Below, piece after piece: positions 1 to 8,152 of a stretch of 14,279 nt of DNA. The notes beneath the pieces are model-generated. The model was given only the letters and a program-made list of their open reading frames with translations. It ran no database searches and had not been told where the DNA came from. Source of the stretch: Erysipelotrichaceae bacterium (GTDB taxonomy: Bacteria > Bacillota_I > Bacilli_A > Erysipelotrichales > Coprobacillaceae); contig JAJQDJ010000042.1 of assembly GCA_021202205.1 (NCBI GenBank), positions 1-14,279 on the forward strand. The letters run 5' to 3'. Numbering within the stretch: position 1 is the stretch's first letter; each line of letters opens with the position of its first letter. The position numbers and the translations under genes are program-made.

Positions 1-22
1 TAAAAATTAAATTTTTTTCATC

Positions 23-1258
23 TTAATTCCACTTTCTGCTTGCAATTCGGGTTAACATTCTGCTAGCCATAAATTCCCATACTTTCATATTATCTTCGCC
101 TAAACAAGCATTATTATCAAAATAAATCCAAGACCAATGACCCATATATTGTAATGGTTGATGCTTTTCATCAAAATATTGACCCGTTGTATCCACAACA
201 TTTTCACTGACAGAAACATGAAGATCAGTTGCTCCAATATTTTTTAAACGTTTAATGGTTGGGATTTCATGTGACGTAGGATCAACAACATTATCATCTT
301 TTGAATAAACAAAATACATTGGTAAATCTTTAATATGGAATAAATCATCTTCACTAATACATTCATCAGGCATCGCTTCACAAATCGGAACAATAGCCTG
401 ATATTCTTCAGGATAATCCATTCCCATAAGCAATGTCATATAACCACCATTAGAGCATCCATATATCATAACATGCTCAATATGATATTTATTTTTATAA
501 TCTTCAATCAAAGCATGTAATGATTGAGTATAGTAGGAATATCTTGAAGCATCTATCAAAATATTATGGAAATTGCTAGCTTTTCCATCTTCATCCATCC
601 AATATGTTGGACATTGTGGCACCAAAACATGAACACCATTAAACATACGTTGAAATTCTTCACCAATTAATGCTGTTACTTTATTAGCTAATACACTAAT
701 ATAAGGATCCGTATCGACAGTCCCTCCTTCACCCATACCATGTAACCAAACAACCAATGACTTTGAATCATAATCAGGCTGATAGTATAAATATTGATAA
801 TTCACACCCTCATAGATTCCACTCTCTAATGTAAAAGCATTGGCACATGTATATTTATTTTGATATTGTTTCTCAATACTCCATTCTCCATTATAATCAA
901 TATCTAATAAATAAGGCTTACTATACGTATTATATTGTGTAAGCATATTAAATAATAAAGGATTACCTTCTATTGGCGAACATAATAATTCTATCATGAC
1001 ATATTGCGAAGACTCACTTATATGTTCCCCTATATCATTACATAAATAAGCATCAACAATATGTCTTTCACTTTTCACAATTTCAACAGGAAATTGAGGA
1101 TTTGTCAAATCCTGTACTTGCTTCGTTTCCGTTACTTTCAAATAGTCTTTATTCATATGATTGATTGTTTTTTCTAAAGTAACCAATACTTTATTAACAC
1201 CACAACCATAATCATATCCTTGAATATAAATATCATAAGTTCCATTCATTTTACTCAT
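23..1258 (-). CDS. Alpha/beta-hydrolase family esterase (prolyl-oligopeptidase / PHB-depolymerase-like)
   Basis: A 411-residue probable cytoplasmic serine hydrolase with no signal peptide. The N-terminal ~150 residues look like a beta-rich accessory domain; the rest is the hydrolase fold. Seen directly: an oxyanion-hole strand VVWLHGMGEGG (about 169-179), the nucleophile elbow GCSNGG with Ser269, an acid candidate Asp321/Asp322 in YSKDDNVVDP, and a late His374 in MGHWSW. Order and spacing fit a Ser-Asp-His triad. The family cleaves ester or occasionally peptide bonds; the substrate cannot be read from sequence. The start is ATG at 1258, preceded by AAGGGAGTGG about 7 bases upstream; a second in-frame ATG at codon 4 is a weaker choice. 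It diverges from the Rpn gene across 175 bases and shows no internal lesion, unlike most genes here. Confidence 0.85.
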   Translation of the reverse strand: MSKMNGTYDIYIQGYDYGCGVNKVLVTLEKTINHMNKDYLKVTETKQVQDLTNPQFPVEIVKSERHIVDAYLCNDIGEHISESSQYVMIELLCSPIEGNPLLFNMLTQYNTYSKPYLLDIDYNGEWSIEKQYQNKYTCANAFTLESGIYEGVNYQYLYYQPDYDSKSLVVWLHGMGEGGTVDTDPYISVLANKVTALIGEEFQRMFNGVHVLVPQCPTYWMDEDGKASNFHNILIDASRYSYYTQSLHALIEDYKNKYHIEHVMIYGCSNGGYMTLLMGMDYPEEYQAIVPICEAMPDECISEDDLFHIKDLPMYFVYSKDDNVVDPTSHEIPTIKRLKNIGATDLHVSVSENVVDTTGQYFDEKHQPLQYMGHWSWIYFDNNACLGEDNMKVWEFMASRMLTRIASRKWN

Positions 1259-1348
1259 CTTTTTCCACTCCCTTATTTATATTTTACTATTAATGCTACG
1301 AAAACAAAATAAAAAATCATATTTTATATAACAATTCTGTAAAAAATT

Positions 1349-1357
1349 TGCTATAAT
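1349..1357 (+). promoter_or_regulatory. Extended -10 promoter for the Rpn-family gene
   Basis: TGCTATAAT is an exact extended -10 element (TGnTATAAT), about 77 bases before the ATG at 1434. No good -35 hexamer sits 16-18 bases upstream, which is acceptable for extended -10 promoters. The leader ends with AAAGGAAATGATAAG before the start codon, supplying the ribosome binding site. Confidence 0.5.
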
Positions 1358-1433
1358 TTAGATGACATCTTATCAGACATCTTTGAGACATTGCATATAG
1401 ACATGACCAAAAACAACGAAAGGAAATGATAAG

Positions 1434-2260
1434 ATGATGGATGAAAAGTTAAAAATTATTCAAGCTTTTCGTTTGATAGATGATACTTTTGCGATGGTAG
1501 CCATGAATAAAGATGCTATACAACTTATCTTACGTATTATTTTAGAAGATAATTCCATTCACTTAAATGATTTAAAAACAGAGTTTTCAATCAAAAATCT
1601 TCAAGGCAGAGATATTCGATTAGATTTCTTAGCCAAGCAAGATCATAACCTGTACTATAATCTTGAACTACAATTTTATAAAGACGGAGCAGCTGAAAAA
1701 CGTGCACAATACTATGTGAATGCTATAAGTATGTATTTTTCTAACCATGGCGATAAATGGACGGAACTGCCTCATGTGATTGTCGTATTTATCGTAGATT
1801 TTGATATGTTCAAAGACAAACAAGCTACGTATACTTTTCATTGTTTTGCTAAAGAATGTATGAAAGTAGATAAAAACGGACAGATTATAACTCCGGTTAA
1901 ACTTGAAGACAGAAAGATTGTATATGTTAATGCAAGTGCATATCACAACAAAAATAGCGAAGCAGCTAAATTAGTACATGACTTGTTATGCACTGATCCA
2001 GATGAAATGTATTTTGATATTTTAAAAGATTGTGTTTATAAATACAAACGCACCAAGGAGGGAATAAAAACTATGTGTGAAATAATGGATAATTTTGTTA
2101 AAGAGAGTAATAAAATAGCAAAAGCTGAGGCAACTTATGAAACTTCTGTTAATATTGCTAAAAACATGCTAAAAATGGTGCATCATTAGATTTTGTTGTA
2201 AAATGTTCCAACCTAGCTTAAGAAACAGTTGCTCAATTACAACATGAATTGCTCATATAA
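1434..2260 (+). pseudogene. Rpn-family PD-(D/E)XK nuclease 'transposase', C-terminus decayed
   Basis: The intact frame gives 251 residues (1434-2189) of an Rpn / recombination-promoting nuclease, a family annotated as PD-(D/E)XK nuclease family transposase and often multicopy in gut Bacillota. The nuclease core is visible: Asp64 in RLDFL, then Glu78-x-Gln80 in NLELQ, followed by an R-x-x-YY motif at 90-94. The E-x-Q form is typical of this family. The tail is broken. After MLKM the frame hits TAG at 2187, but shifting frame at 2180 restores ASLDFVVKCSNLA, then a TAA (2219-2221), then ETVAQLQHELLI to TAA 2258-2260. This is the helical C-terminal motif usual in the family. Restoring one G in ATGGTGCATCA gives the expected M-G-A-S. 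So there is one single-base deletion and one nonsense change. The catalytic domain is complete, and residual activity is possible. No terminal inverted repeats were seen. Confidence 0.8.
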
Positions 2261-2294
2261 AAAGTAAGGGATGAACTATTGTTCATCCCACTTT
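2261..2294. terminator. Bidirectional terminator between the Rpn gene and csp
   Basis: A 9-bp perfect stem GGGATGAAC / GTTCATCCC (2268-2276 and 2281-2289) has a TATT loop and is extended outward by AAAGT / ACTTT past a two-A bulge. The minus-strand transcript continues into TTACTTTTTATAT, so it should best terminate csp, whose stop lies 4 bases away. The position between convergent genes suits both directions. Confidence 0.7.
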
Positions 2295-2297
2295 ACT

Positions 2298-2495
2298 CTA
2301 CACTTTTACGACGTGTCTAGCCTGTAATCCTCGTTCACTTTGATAGAGTTCAAATTCTACCAATTCGCATTCATTTAAAGATTTATATCCATCTTGAACA
2401 ATTTGACTATAGTGTACAAATACATCTTTGCCTTCGCCACGATCAATGAAACCAAAACCTTTTTCAGCATTAAACCATTTCACTTTACCTTGCAT
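2298..2495 (-). CDS. csp: Cold shock protein, CspA/CspB family
   Basis: A complete 65-residue cold-shock domain, the normal length. It begins MQGKVKWFNAEKGFGFI, containing RNP1 (KGFGFI), and carries RNP2 as VFVHY at about 25-29. These surface aromatics bind single-stranded RNA/DNA; family members act as cytoplasmic RNA chaperones that melt mRNA structure in the cold or during growth transitions. The start is ATG at 2495, with a strong AAAGGAGA ribosome binding site 7-8 bases upstream. It lies downstream of comFC on the same strand, but a terminator separates them and a long leader precedes it, so it is probably transcribed alone. Its paralogue letter cannot be assigned. Confidence 0.95.
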   Translation of the reverse strand: MQGKVKWFNAEKGFGFIDRGEGKDVFVHYSQIVQDGYKSLNECELVEFELYQSERGLQARHVVKV

Positions 2496-2552
2496 CTCTA
2501 TTCTCCTTTCCTATTGATGATTTATTTGAATGTGTTTAAATGTTTAAATCAA

Positions 2553-2581
2553 TACCTCCTTTAATGAACATTTATATTATA
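2553..2581 (-). promoter_or_regulatory. csp leader: candidate -10 box and an orphan Shine-Dalgarno
   Basis: On the minus strand TATAAT lies at 2581-2576, a candidate -10; the matching -35 is poor. About 14 bases downstream comes a near-perfect AAAGGAGGTA (2562-2553), followed only by TTG-ATT-TAA, not by a gene. The true csp start is 58 bases further on with its own ribosome binding site. Long structured leaders are usual for csp mRNAs; what the extra Shine-Dalgarno does is not known. Confidence 0.35.
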
Positions 2582-2621
2582 ATCACTTGTTGTGTTATAA
2601 TTTGTCATAACAAGCCGACAT

Positions 2622-2661
2622 AGTATAAAAACACAAAGCGAATCAGATAATCTGATCCGCT
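2622..2661 (-). terminator. Rho-independent terminator of the comF operon
   Basis: The transcript of the minus strand folds into AGCGGATCAGA / TCTGATTCGCT (11 pairs, one G-U) around a UUA loop at 2661-2637, then runs into TTTGTGTTTTTATAC. The TGA stop codon of comFC (2645-2643) is inside the 3' arm. Confidence 0.75.
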
Positions 2662-3155
2662 ATTGCTTCTTGAATTTGCTCTTTTGTTTGATTCGTTGCC
2701 AAAATTAATAATTTAATGGATTGAGGCTTGTATGCCTCTACAAGCTTGAGGCAAGCATACGCTGTGGATGATGATGTTAATACATCATCAAGAATCAATA
2801 CATTTTTATTTGTTAGAAACTCTCCATGTTTAATTTCTATCTTATGAATGACATCTTTTCGTTGTTCATATGTATAATCACTTTGTTTATAGTCAACTTT
2901 TTTATATAAACCAGTAAAAACGCAATTTGAAAAGCTTGAAGCTATGGTTGCTACTGGTGCAAATCCTCTTAATTGATTAGCTTGTTGTGCAGAGGGTGAG
3001 ACAACAACAACACTATCTTTAAAAAGACGCGAAAGTTCATTGCTATATAAACATAGAAAACTATCTTTTAAAGCAATATCATAAAGCCCCTTATACTGGA
3101 ATAACAGGGTTTTAAAAAATTCATCATATTGAGTGCCTTTATTCTTTTTATACAT
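2643..3155 (-). pseudogene. comFC: ComFC phosphoribosyltransferase-like competence protein, N-terminus lost
   Basis: 170 residues match the C-terminal two thirds of ComFC, a cytoplasmic partner of ComFA in bringing transforming single-stranded DNA into the cell. Visible are YDEFFKTLLFQYKG near the N-terminus, the ANQLRGFAPVA segment (59-69), QSDYTYEQR (91-99) and the PRPP-loop-like signature LILDDVLTSSST (120-131, Asp123/Asp124). ComFC proteins normally have some 60-75 further residues at the N-terminus with a cysteine zinc finger; here none remain. The first ATG lies inside the comFA coding region, with a frame overlap of 88 bases and only a weak GAAGG before it. The simplest reading is a small deletion that removed the comFC start and zinc finger and joined the rest to the comFA end. 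A functional short form is less likely. Confidence 0.75.
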
Positions 3156-4244
3156 GAATCAATACCTTCTGTCTTCACTGCTGTCAAAATATAAATGTGA
3201 CCAGTTGGATGATCCGGCTTTCTACCAACACGACCAGCAATTTGAATAAGAGTTCGGCTATCAAATAGATTATGTTCTCCATTGAGGACGATAACCTGAA
3301 CATCTTCAATTGTCACACCACGTTCTAGAATGGTTGTTGAAACAACAACATCCAACTTGTTTTGCTTAAGCTGCAGAATGGCTTGCTGATTATTTTCATG
3401 AGTGGATGAAACACCTTTCGCACAAATATGATGACGCATTAAATAACGGGTTAAATCATCAACATCATTGATACGGGGAACAAAAATAATACATTTTTTA
3501 TGCATACGTTTGATTAATTGTAAAGCTATGGGTTTTTGCAGCTGAGAAGGAATGATAAGACATCGAGGAACTGGTAAATCCACATTATGATAGCGGCGAT
3601 TCATAATGAGCAACTCCTCATTTGTCACATTCTTTTCATCAAACGTTGCACTCAGTTTAATATAATTTCCTACACATACACCATTAAAAATTTGCTGTAA
3701 ACCTTCATTCTCATAAAATGGAAATGCATCAACTTCATCAGCAATCATCAATTGAAAACCAATATGATTTTCAAAGCGATAAAGCTGATGCATCGTACAA
3801 ACGATAAATTGAGCATCGCTATTTTCCTGACGACCTCCATAAAGAACACCTATCGTTATTCCTTTAAAAGCTTCAGTAATTCTTTCATAGAGTTCTTTCA
3901 CCAGTTCTTTTCTCGGTACACAGAAACATACACGATGACCCTGCGTCAAAGCATAACAAATAACTTCATACACAATTTCGGTTTTGCCAGAACCACAAAC
4001 AGCTAAAACAAGTGAATTTTTCTGTTCTTTATAGTTGGTCAGTAATTGTCGAGAAATGGATTTTTGTTTTAACGAAAGAGAAAAGTCTAAGTCATATGTT
4101 AACATTATATAGAGCACTACTCGTTTTTCGTCTTTCATTGACGTAAACACGTTTAAAGGGAATACATTTACGACAATAATATTGACCATTCAACATATAC
4201 AATTGTTTGGCATCACTATTTTGACATCTTGGACATTGAAGCAT
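3068..4244 (-). pseudogene. comFA: ComFA competence helicase, interrupted by a frameshift
   Basis: ComFA is the DEAD-type ATPase that powers uptake of transforming DNA at the inner membrane. The real start is ATG at 4244, with AGGTGA about 8 bases upstream. It opens a 50-codon frame with a four-cysteine zinc finger (Cys4, Cys7, Cys24, Cys27; CPRC and CRKC) that runs into TGA at 4094-4092. The helicase continues in another frame: Walker A CGSGKTE, Walker B IADEVDAF, motif III-like LSATF and motif VI QIAGRVGRK. The two frames meet near 4097-4107, where LYN should run on into TYDLDFSLS; a one-base loss or gain accounts for it. The natural C-terminus is probably near IKALN (about 3110); the last residues to 3068 read out of frame through comFC. 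The zinc finger and helicase are both well preserved, so the break is recent or a sequence error. Confidence 0.85.
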
Positions 4245-4322
4245 ATATTCATCACCTGATATCATCTTATCATGTTTATCTTATTGACAAATCCCAAGTT
4301 TATTTCATTTTTGTTTCATCTT

Positions 4323-4352
4323 TGTATACAAAAATAAGACTGATTATTTCAA
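4323..4352 (-). promoter_or_regulatory. Promoter of the comFA-comFC operon
   Basis: On the minus strand TTGAAA (4352-4347), an 18-base spacer and TATACA (4328-4323) give a sigma-A-like promoter. Its start would leave a leader of about 70 bases before the ATG at 4244. No streptococcal cin box (TACGAATA) was seen. Confidence 0.5.
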
Positions 4353-4389
4353 TAAAAAATAATAATAATCAATTCATATTGGAAAATTT

Positions 4390-4422
4390 CCGGGACTTTT
4401 ATGGGACTTTTTTGAAACTTTT
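4390..4422 (+). repeat. Three imperfect 11-bp tandem repeats upstream of asnB
   Basis: CCGGGACTTTT, ATGGGACTTTT and TTGAAACTTTT follow one another without a gap. An 11-base period places each unit on the same face of the helix, as in direct-repeat operators of OmpR/PhoB-type response regulators. An adjoining near-palindrome GGAAAATTTCC lies at 4381-4391. The last unit contains the candidate -35 of asnB. A role as operator is inferred. Confidence 0.4.
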
Positions 4423-4441
4423 AAATTTAAAAACATATAAT
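4412..4441 (+). promoter_or_regulatory. Candidate asnB promoter
   Basis: TTGAAA (4412-4417), an 18-base spacer and a perfect TATAAT (4436-4441). The drawback is that transcription would start near 4448, leaving about ten bases before the preferred ATG at 4458 and cutting into its ribosome binding site. The true promoter may be further upstream, and this could be a chance match in A+T-rich DNA. Confidence 0.35.
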
Positions 4442-4457
4442 ACATAGGGTGATGAAT

Positions 4458-6257
4458 ATGTGTGGTATTGTAACTATCTGTCATTATCATAAAGATATTA
4501 GAAATTATTATGATAAGCTTATAGAAATGAATCAATTGATTAAAAATAGAGGACCTGATGAATGTGTTGAATGGATATCCAAGCATTGTATGATGGCTCA
4601 TAGGCGTTTATCAATTATTGATTTAAATAGTGGTCAACAGCCCATGAGCTATATGTATCATGATAAAGAATATCATATAACATATAATGGAGAAATATAT
4701 AATATGATTGATATAAAAAATCAACTCATATCAGAGGGTTATCGATTTTATACAATGAGTGATACAGAAGTAATATTAGTAGCTTATATTGCCTATAAAG
4801 AAAAATGTTTGAATTTATTTGAAGGTATTTTTGCATTTGTCATTGATGATGGAGAAAAATTATTTGTTGCTAGAGATCAATTAGGAGTGAAGCCTTTATT
4901 TTATTATGTTGATAATGATGAAACACTTATTGTAGCAAGTGAAGTCAAAAGTATTTTATGTTTTATTGGTAAAGCCATTGTTGATAAAAGAGGAATAAAA
5001 GAGTTACTAGGATTGGGACCATCGCTTACACCTGGACATACACTATATAAAAATATATAAGCACTAAGGCCAGGCTATTATATGTATTATCAAGATCATG
5101 TATATACACATCATTATTTTAAATTAAAAGATAAAAATCATACAGATACTATAGAAGAAACAATCTATAAAGTAAGAAAATATGTAACGACAAGTATTCA
5201 ACATCAATTATTAAGTGATGTCAGCATTACATCTATGTTATCAGGAGGATTGGATTCAAGTATTTTAAGTGCTATAGCTTATTAATATATACAGCCTTTA
5301 TCAACTTATAGTATTACCTATGAAGATCAAAACAAATATTTTCAAGCTTATGATTATCAAACAACTCAAGATGATACATTTATCAAAGATATGTTAGAAA
5401 TGTATCCAACGATGCATCATCAAGTTATACTTAAGCAAAAAGATCTTATCAATAGCTTAAAAGAATCATTGATTGCTAGAGATATGCCAGGTATGGCAGA
5501 TATTGATTCAAGCTTTTTATTATTTTCTAAAGAAATATCAAAAACTCATAAAGTCTGTTTATCAGGTGAATGTGCGGATGAAATATTTGGTGGTTATCCA
5601 TGGTTTTATAAAGAAGAACTCTATAATCAGCCCTATTTTCCATGGATGAGAGAGATAGATCAAAAAATAGATTTGTTTCACGAAAAAATCAAAGCATGGG
5701 ACATCAAATCATATATTATCAATGCTTATCAGCAATCATTAAGTGAAATCAATACAACCGATAAAAAGAAACAACTCATCTATTTAAATACTCAATGGTT
5801 TATGCAAACATTGCTGACAAGAACAGATAGTCAAACCATGCGTTCTTCTATTGAAGTTCGTGTTCCCTTTGCTAATACACAATTACTTCAATATCTCTAT
5901 AACATGCCTTATGATTATATGTTTTACAATAACGAAGAAAAAGGTATATTACGTGAAGCATTCAAAGACGTCTTACCACAAAGTATCATTCATCGCAAGA
6001 AAAACCCCTATCCCAAAACCCATTCACCTCTATACTTACAATTAATCGAAAAAAAATTAGAAGAATCTATCAATGACTCTTCTAATATGCTATTACAACT
6101 CTTTGATAAAGAAAAACTCTTATTACTTATTCATAGTCACGGTCAAAGCTTTAATGTACCATGGTTTGGACAATTGATGATGGGACCTCAACTTATGGCC
6201 TATTTCTATCAAATTTATTTATGGGGAACGATATATCATATTCAATTGGAACTCTAG
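4458..6257 (+). pseudogene. asnB: Glutamine-hydrolysing asparagine synthase with two in-frame TAA codons
   Basis: A single reading frame of about 600 codons, the usual AsnB length, interrupted only by TAA at 5058-5060 and TAA at 5283-5285. AsnB makes asparagine from aspartate, glutamine and ATP in the cytoplasm. The N-terminal glutaminase (Ntn) domain starts Met-Cys-Gly-Ile; the Cys must follow the initiator, so the start is ATG 4458 and not the earlier GTG 4449 or ATG 4452. AGGGTG lies 6-7 bases before it. Also visible: NRGPDE, RRLSIIDL, YNGEIYN, SDTEVIL and ARDQLGVKPLFYY. The synthetase domain has the PP-loop SGGLDSS directly before the second stop, then LSGECADEIFGGYPWFY and RVPFAN. Sequence flanking each stop (YKNI-stop-ALRPGYY and AIAY-stop-YIQPLSTYS) reads as normal AsnB, so each is one base change, for example CAA or GAA to TAA. 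Unless the stops are read through or are errors, no synthase is made. Confidence 0.9.
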
Positions 6258-6274
6258 ACAGATCCTAGAGTTCC
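6248..6274. terminator. Perfect hairpin holding both stop codons of convergent asnB and gdpD
   Basis: GGAACTCTAG (6248-6257) and CTAGAGTTCC (6265-6274) form a 10-bp perfect stem with a 7-base loop ACAGATC. The left arm contains CTAG at 6254-6257, which is the TAG stop of asnB on the plus strand and the TAG stop of the phosphodiesterase on the minus strand. There is no clear U-run on either side, so classic rho-independent termination is uncertain. Confidence 0.55.
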
Positions 6275-8131
6275 TAATATACGATATTCATCGTCTTCAT
6301 AATAATAAGTATGATGATCGCTAGCCAAATAATTATCAACAACACTTCTTGCTTCATTTGGATTATCACTTATAATGCCAGTAACGCCCATATTCAAATA
6401 TTGTTTCATGCTCTTACTATCATCCACAGTCCAAACATAAACAGGTAGCATTTGAGCAACAGCTTTTTGAATCGTTGTCGTATCAACGATACTTTCCTCC
6501 ATAGCTAAAAAATCAATATCCATTTCAAATATTTCATCACTAATTTCACCCACACTACTATAAATACAATAGCCTACCCAATACTGTGATCTTTGCTGAT
6601 TCAGATATCGTACACATTGATAATTTTGTGACATATAAATACATTTTGATGCAAAATAATGTTCTTCAACAACTTCAATGACTGCTTCAGCTATTTCTTC
6701 ATAATTATCGGTTGTTGGTTTTAATTCAATGAGTAAAGATATATCTAAATCATTTTCCTGTATTTGTTCAATTAAATGAGCTAATGTCGCACCATAGCCA
6801 CTGTATCCATTTTGGGATAATTCAATACTTTCAAATTCTTCAGCAGTAATGTCACTGATATTGACATTTTCATTAGATAAACGCGACATGGAAGAATCAT
6901 GAAAAACAACGGGTACATTATCACTTGTTAATTGGATATCAATTTCCGCATAATCAGCACCATAACTATCAGCTATAGCTATAGCCTCATAAGTATTTTC
7001 AACTGTTTCCTCACATCCACGATGTCCCATCACTTGAGGAATATGGATAAGCATATCTCCATTCATATATAAAGATAGACCTATAATTAGCAAACATATC
7101 ACAATAAAAAATATCATTTTCTTATACGTTTGATATATTTTAGAATGATGAATCATATCAGTAATTTGTATCACATTGTCCCAAATAATATGGCGAACTT
7201 TAATAATTGTTGTACTTAACCATTGAATATTAATGGCTTGCTGATCAATATAATATATATGATTTTCCTGTTTTAATACGACTTTTACTAATTGACTTAT
7301 AAAGATCATTTTAGCAAGCAATGACACTATAAACATACATATATATTGAATAAAAGCATTTCTAAAAGAAGTAGAGTTAATAATATATTTAATAAAATAG
7401 AAATTGAAGTCTTTATTATTAATTGTAGAATAAGGCAAAACACTGTTTACAAGAGTTTCAATAATAATCCATAGTACAATAATAATAAATAATTTAAATA
7501 TATGATGGAAGTCTAATGATTTTAAAAGTTTTTTAGAAGATGAAGTGGCTTGCATGATGTTTTGTTGTTTCAATATCATATAAATAGGAACAAATATCAT
7601 CATGATAAATATCAAATAATAAGAGGCATATACCAATAGTATTAATAATTGACCAGAAATGGTTTGACGTAATGTTTTAAAAATAAAACTAGGAATACTC
7701 CATTTTAGAATATAACTATTTAAATACCCGATATGAACCAAAGGTATGAAGCCTGAATAATAAATGCAAGATAATAGAAATGTTGGTTTATGCATATGTC
7801 TTAAGTCATATAGACTTTTAAGCATAATTTCGCGTAAAGAATAGTCTCTTTTTTGGTTATAGATAGCGATAATCTGGATAAAGACATAGGTTTCATAATA
7901 GATGATTAATGTTATAAGTGTAACTATCAACAAAAATATCAATATACCTGATAAAGAAAAAAAACTACTAAAAGTTTCCATATTAAAAGCAATACCATAA
8001 GATACTTTATCTAAATAAAGATTCAATATTTTTCTTATTATTGGTCCACATATAAAAAGAACAAGTATCTTATAAAATATTTCAAACTTAAATATATCTC
8101 TTAACAACTTTTTTTCACGTATACGCTTCAA
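6254..8131 (-). CDS. Membrane-anchored glycerophosphodiester phosphodiesterase
   Basis: About 625 residues in two parts. The first ~360 form a polytopic membrane domain with some seven or eight hydrophobic segments, the last near 341-359, resembling the GPDPase_memb family. The second is a GDPD TIM-barrel (about 368-605) that should face outside. Catalytic features are all present (numbering from GTG 8140): HRG at 373-375, Glu399-x-Asp401, His414-Asp415, Glu472 in IELK, and the closing ISDNP at 590-594. The enzyme hydrolyses glycerophosphodiesters to glycerol-3-phosphate and an alcohol; in Gram-positives the target may be lipid head groups or teichoic-acid glycerophosphate. The start is placed at TTG 8131, because AGAAGGTGG lies 6 bases before it and overlaps the upstream GTG at 8140. 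It has its own promoter and is intact. It ends inside the shared CTAG with asnB. Confidence 0.88.
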   Translation of the reverse strand: MKRIREKKLLRDIFKFEIFYKILVLFICGPIIRKILNLYLDKVSYGIAFNMETFSSFFSLSGILIFLLIVTLITLIIYYETYVFIQIIAIYNQKRDYSLREIMLKSLYDLRHMHKPTFLLSCIYYSGFIPLVHIGYLNSYILKWSIPSFIFKTLRQTISGQLLILLVYASYYLIFIMMIFVPIYMILKQQNIMQATSSSKKLLKSLDFHHIFKLFIIIVLWIIIETLVNSVLPYSTINNKDFNFYFIKYIINSTSFRNAFIQYICMFIVSLLAKMIFISQLVKVVLKQENHIYYIDQQAINIQWLSTTIIKVRHIIWDNVIQITDMIHHSKIYQTYKKMIFFIVICLLIIGLSLYMNGDMLIHIPQVMGHRGCEETVENTYEAIAIADSYGADYAEIDIQLTSDNVPVVFHDSSMSRLSNENVNISDITAEEFESIELSQNGYSGYGATLAHLIEQIQENDLDISLLIELKPTTDNYEEIAEAVIEVVEEHYFASKCIYMSQNYQCVRYLNQQRSQYWVGYCIYSSVGEISDEIFEMDIDFLAMEESIVDTTTIQKAVAQMLPVYVWTVDDSKSMKQYLNMGVTGIISDNPNEARSVVDNYLASDHHTYYYEDDEYRILGTLGSV

Positions 8132-8152
8132 TAGAACCACCTTCTAAGCAAT

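Noticed and set aside
2..16. A+T-only inverted repeat AAAAAT / ATTTTT after the esterase gene
   Set aside because: Only six A-T pairs at the window edge; too weak to call a terminator.
1668..1946. Minus-strand 92-codon frame inside the Rpn gene
   Set aside because: Antisense shadow of a gene with clear nuclease motifs; no homology or start signal seen.
4229..4447. Plus-strand 72-codon frame between comFA and asnB
   Set aside because: It overlaps the comFA zinc finger antisense, lacks a ribosome binding site, and its composition (Asn/Ile runs) is that of A+T-rich intergenic DNA.
4262..4457. T-box or other amino-acid riboswitch before asnB
   Set aside because: No AGGGTGG-type antiterminator motif and no terminator hairpin; the region is too short and too A+T rich.
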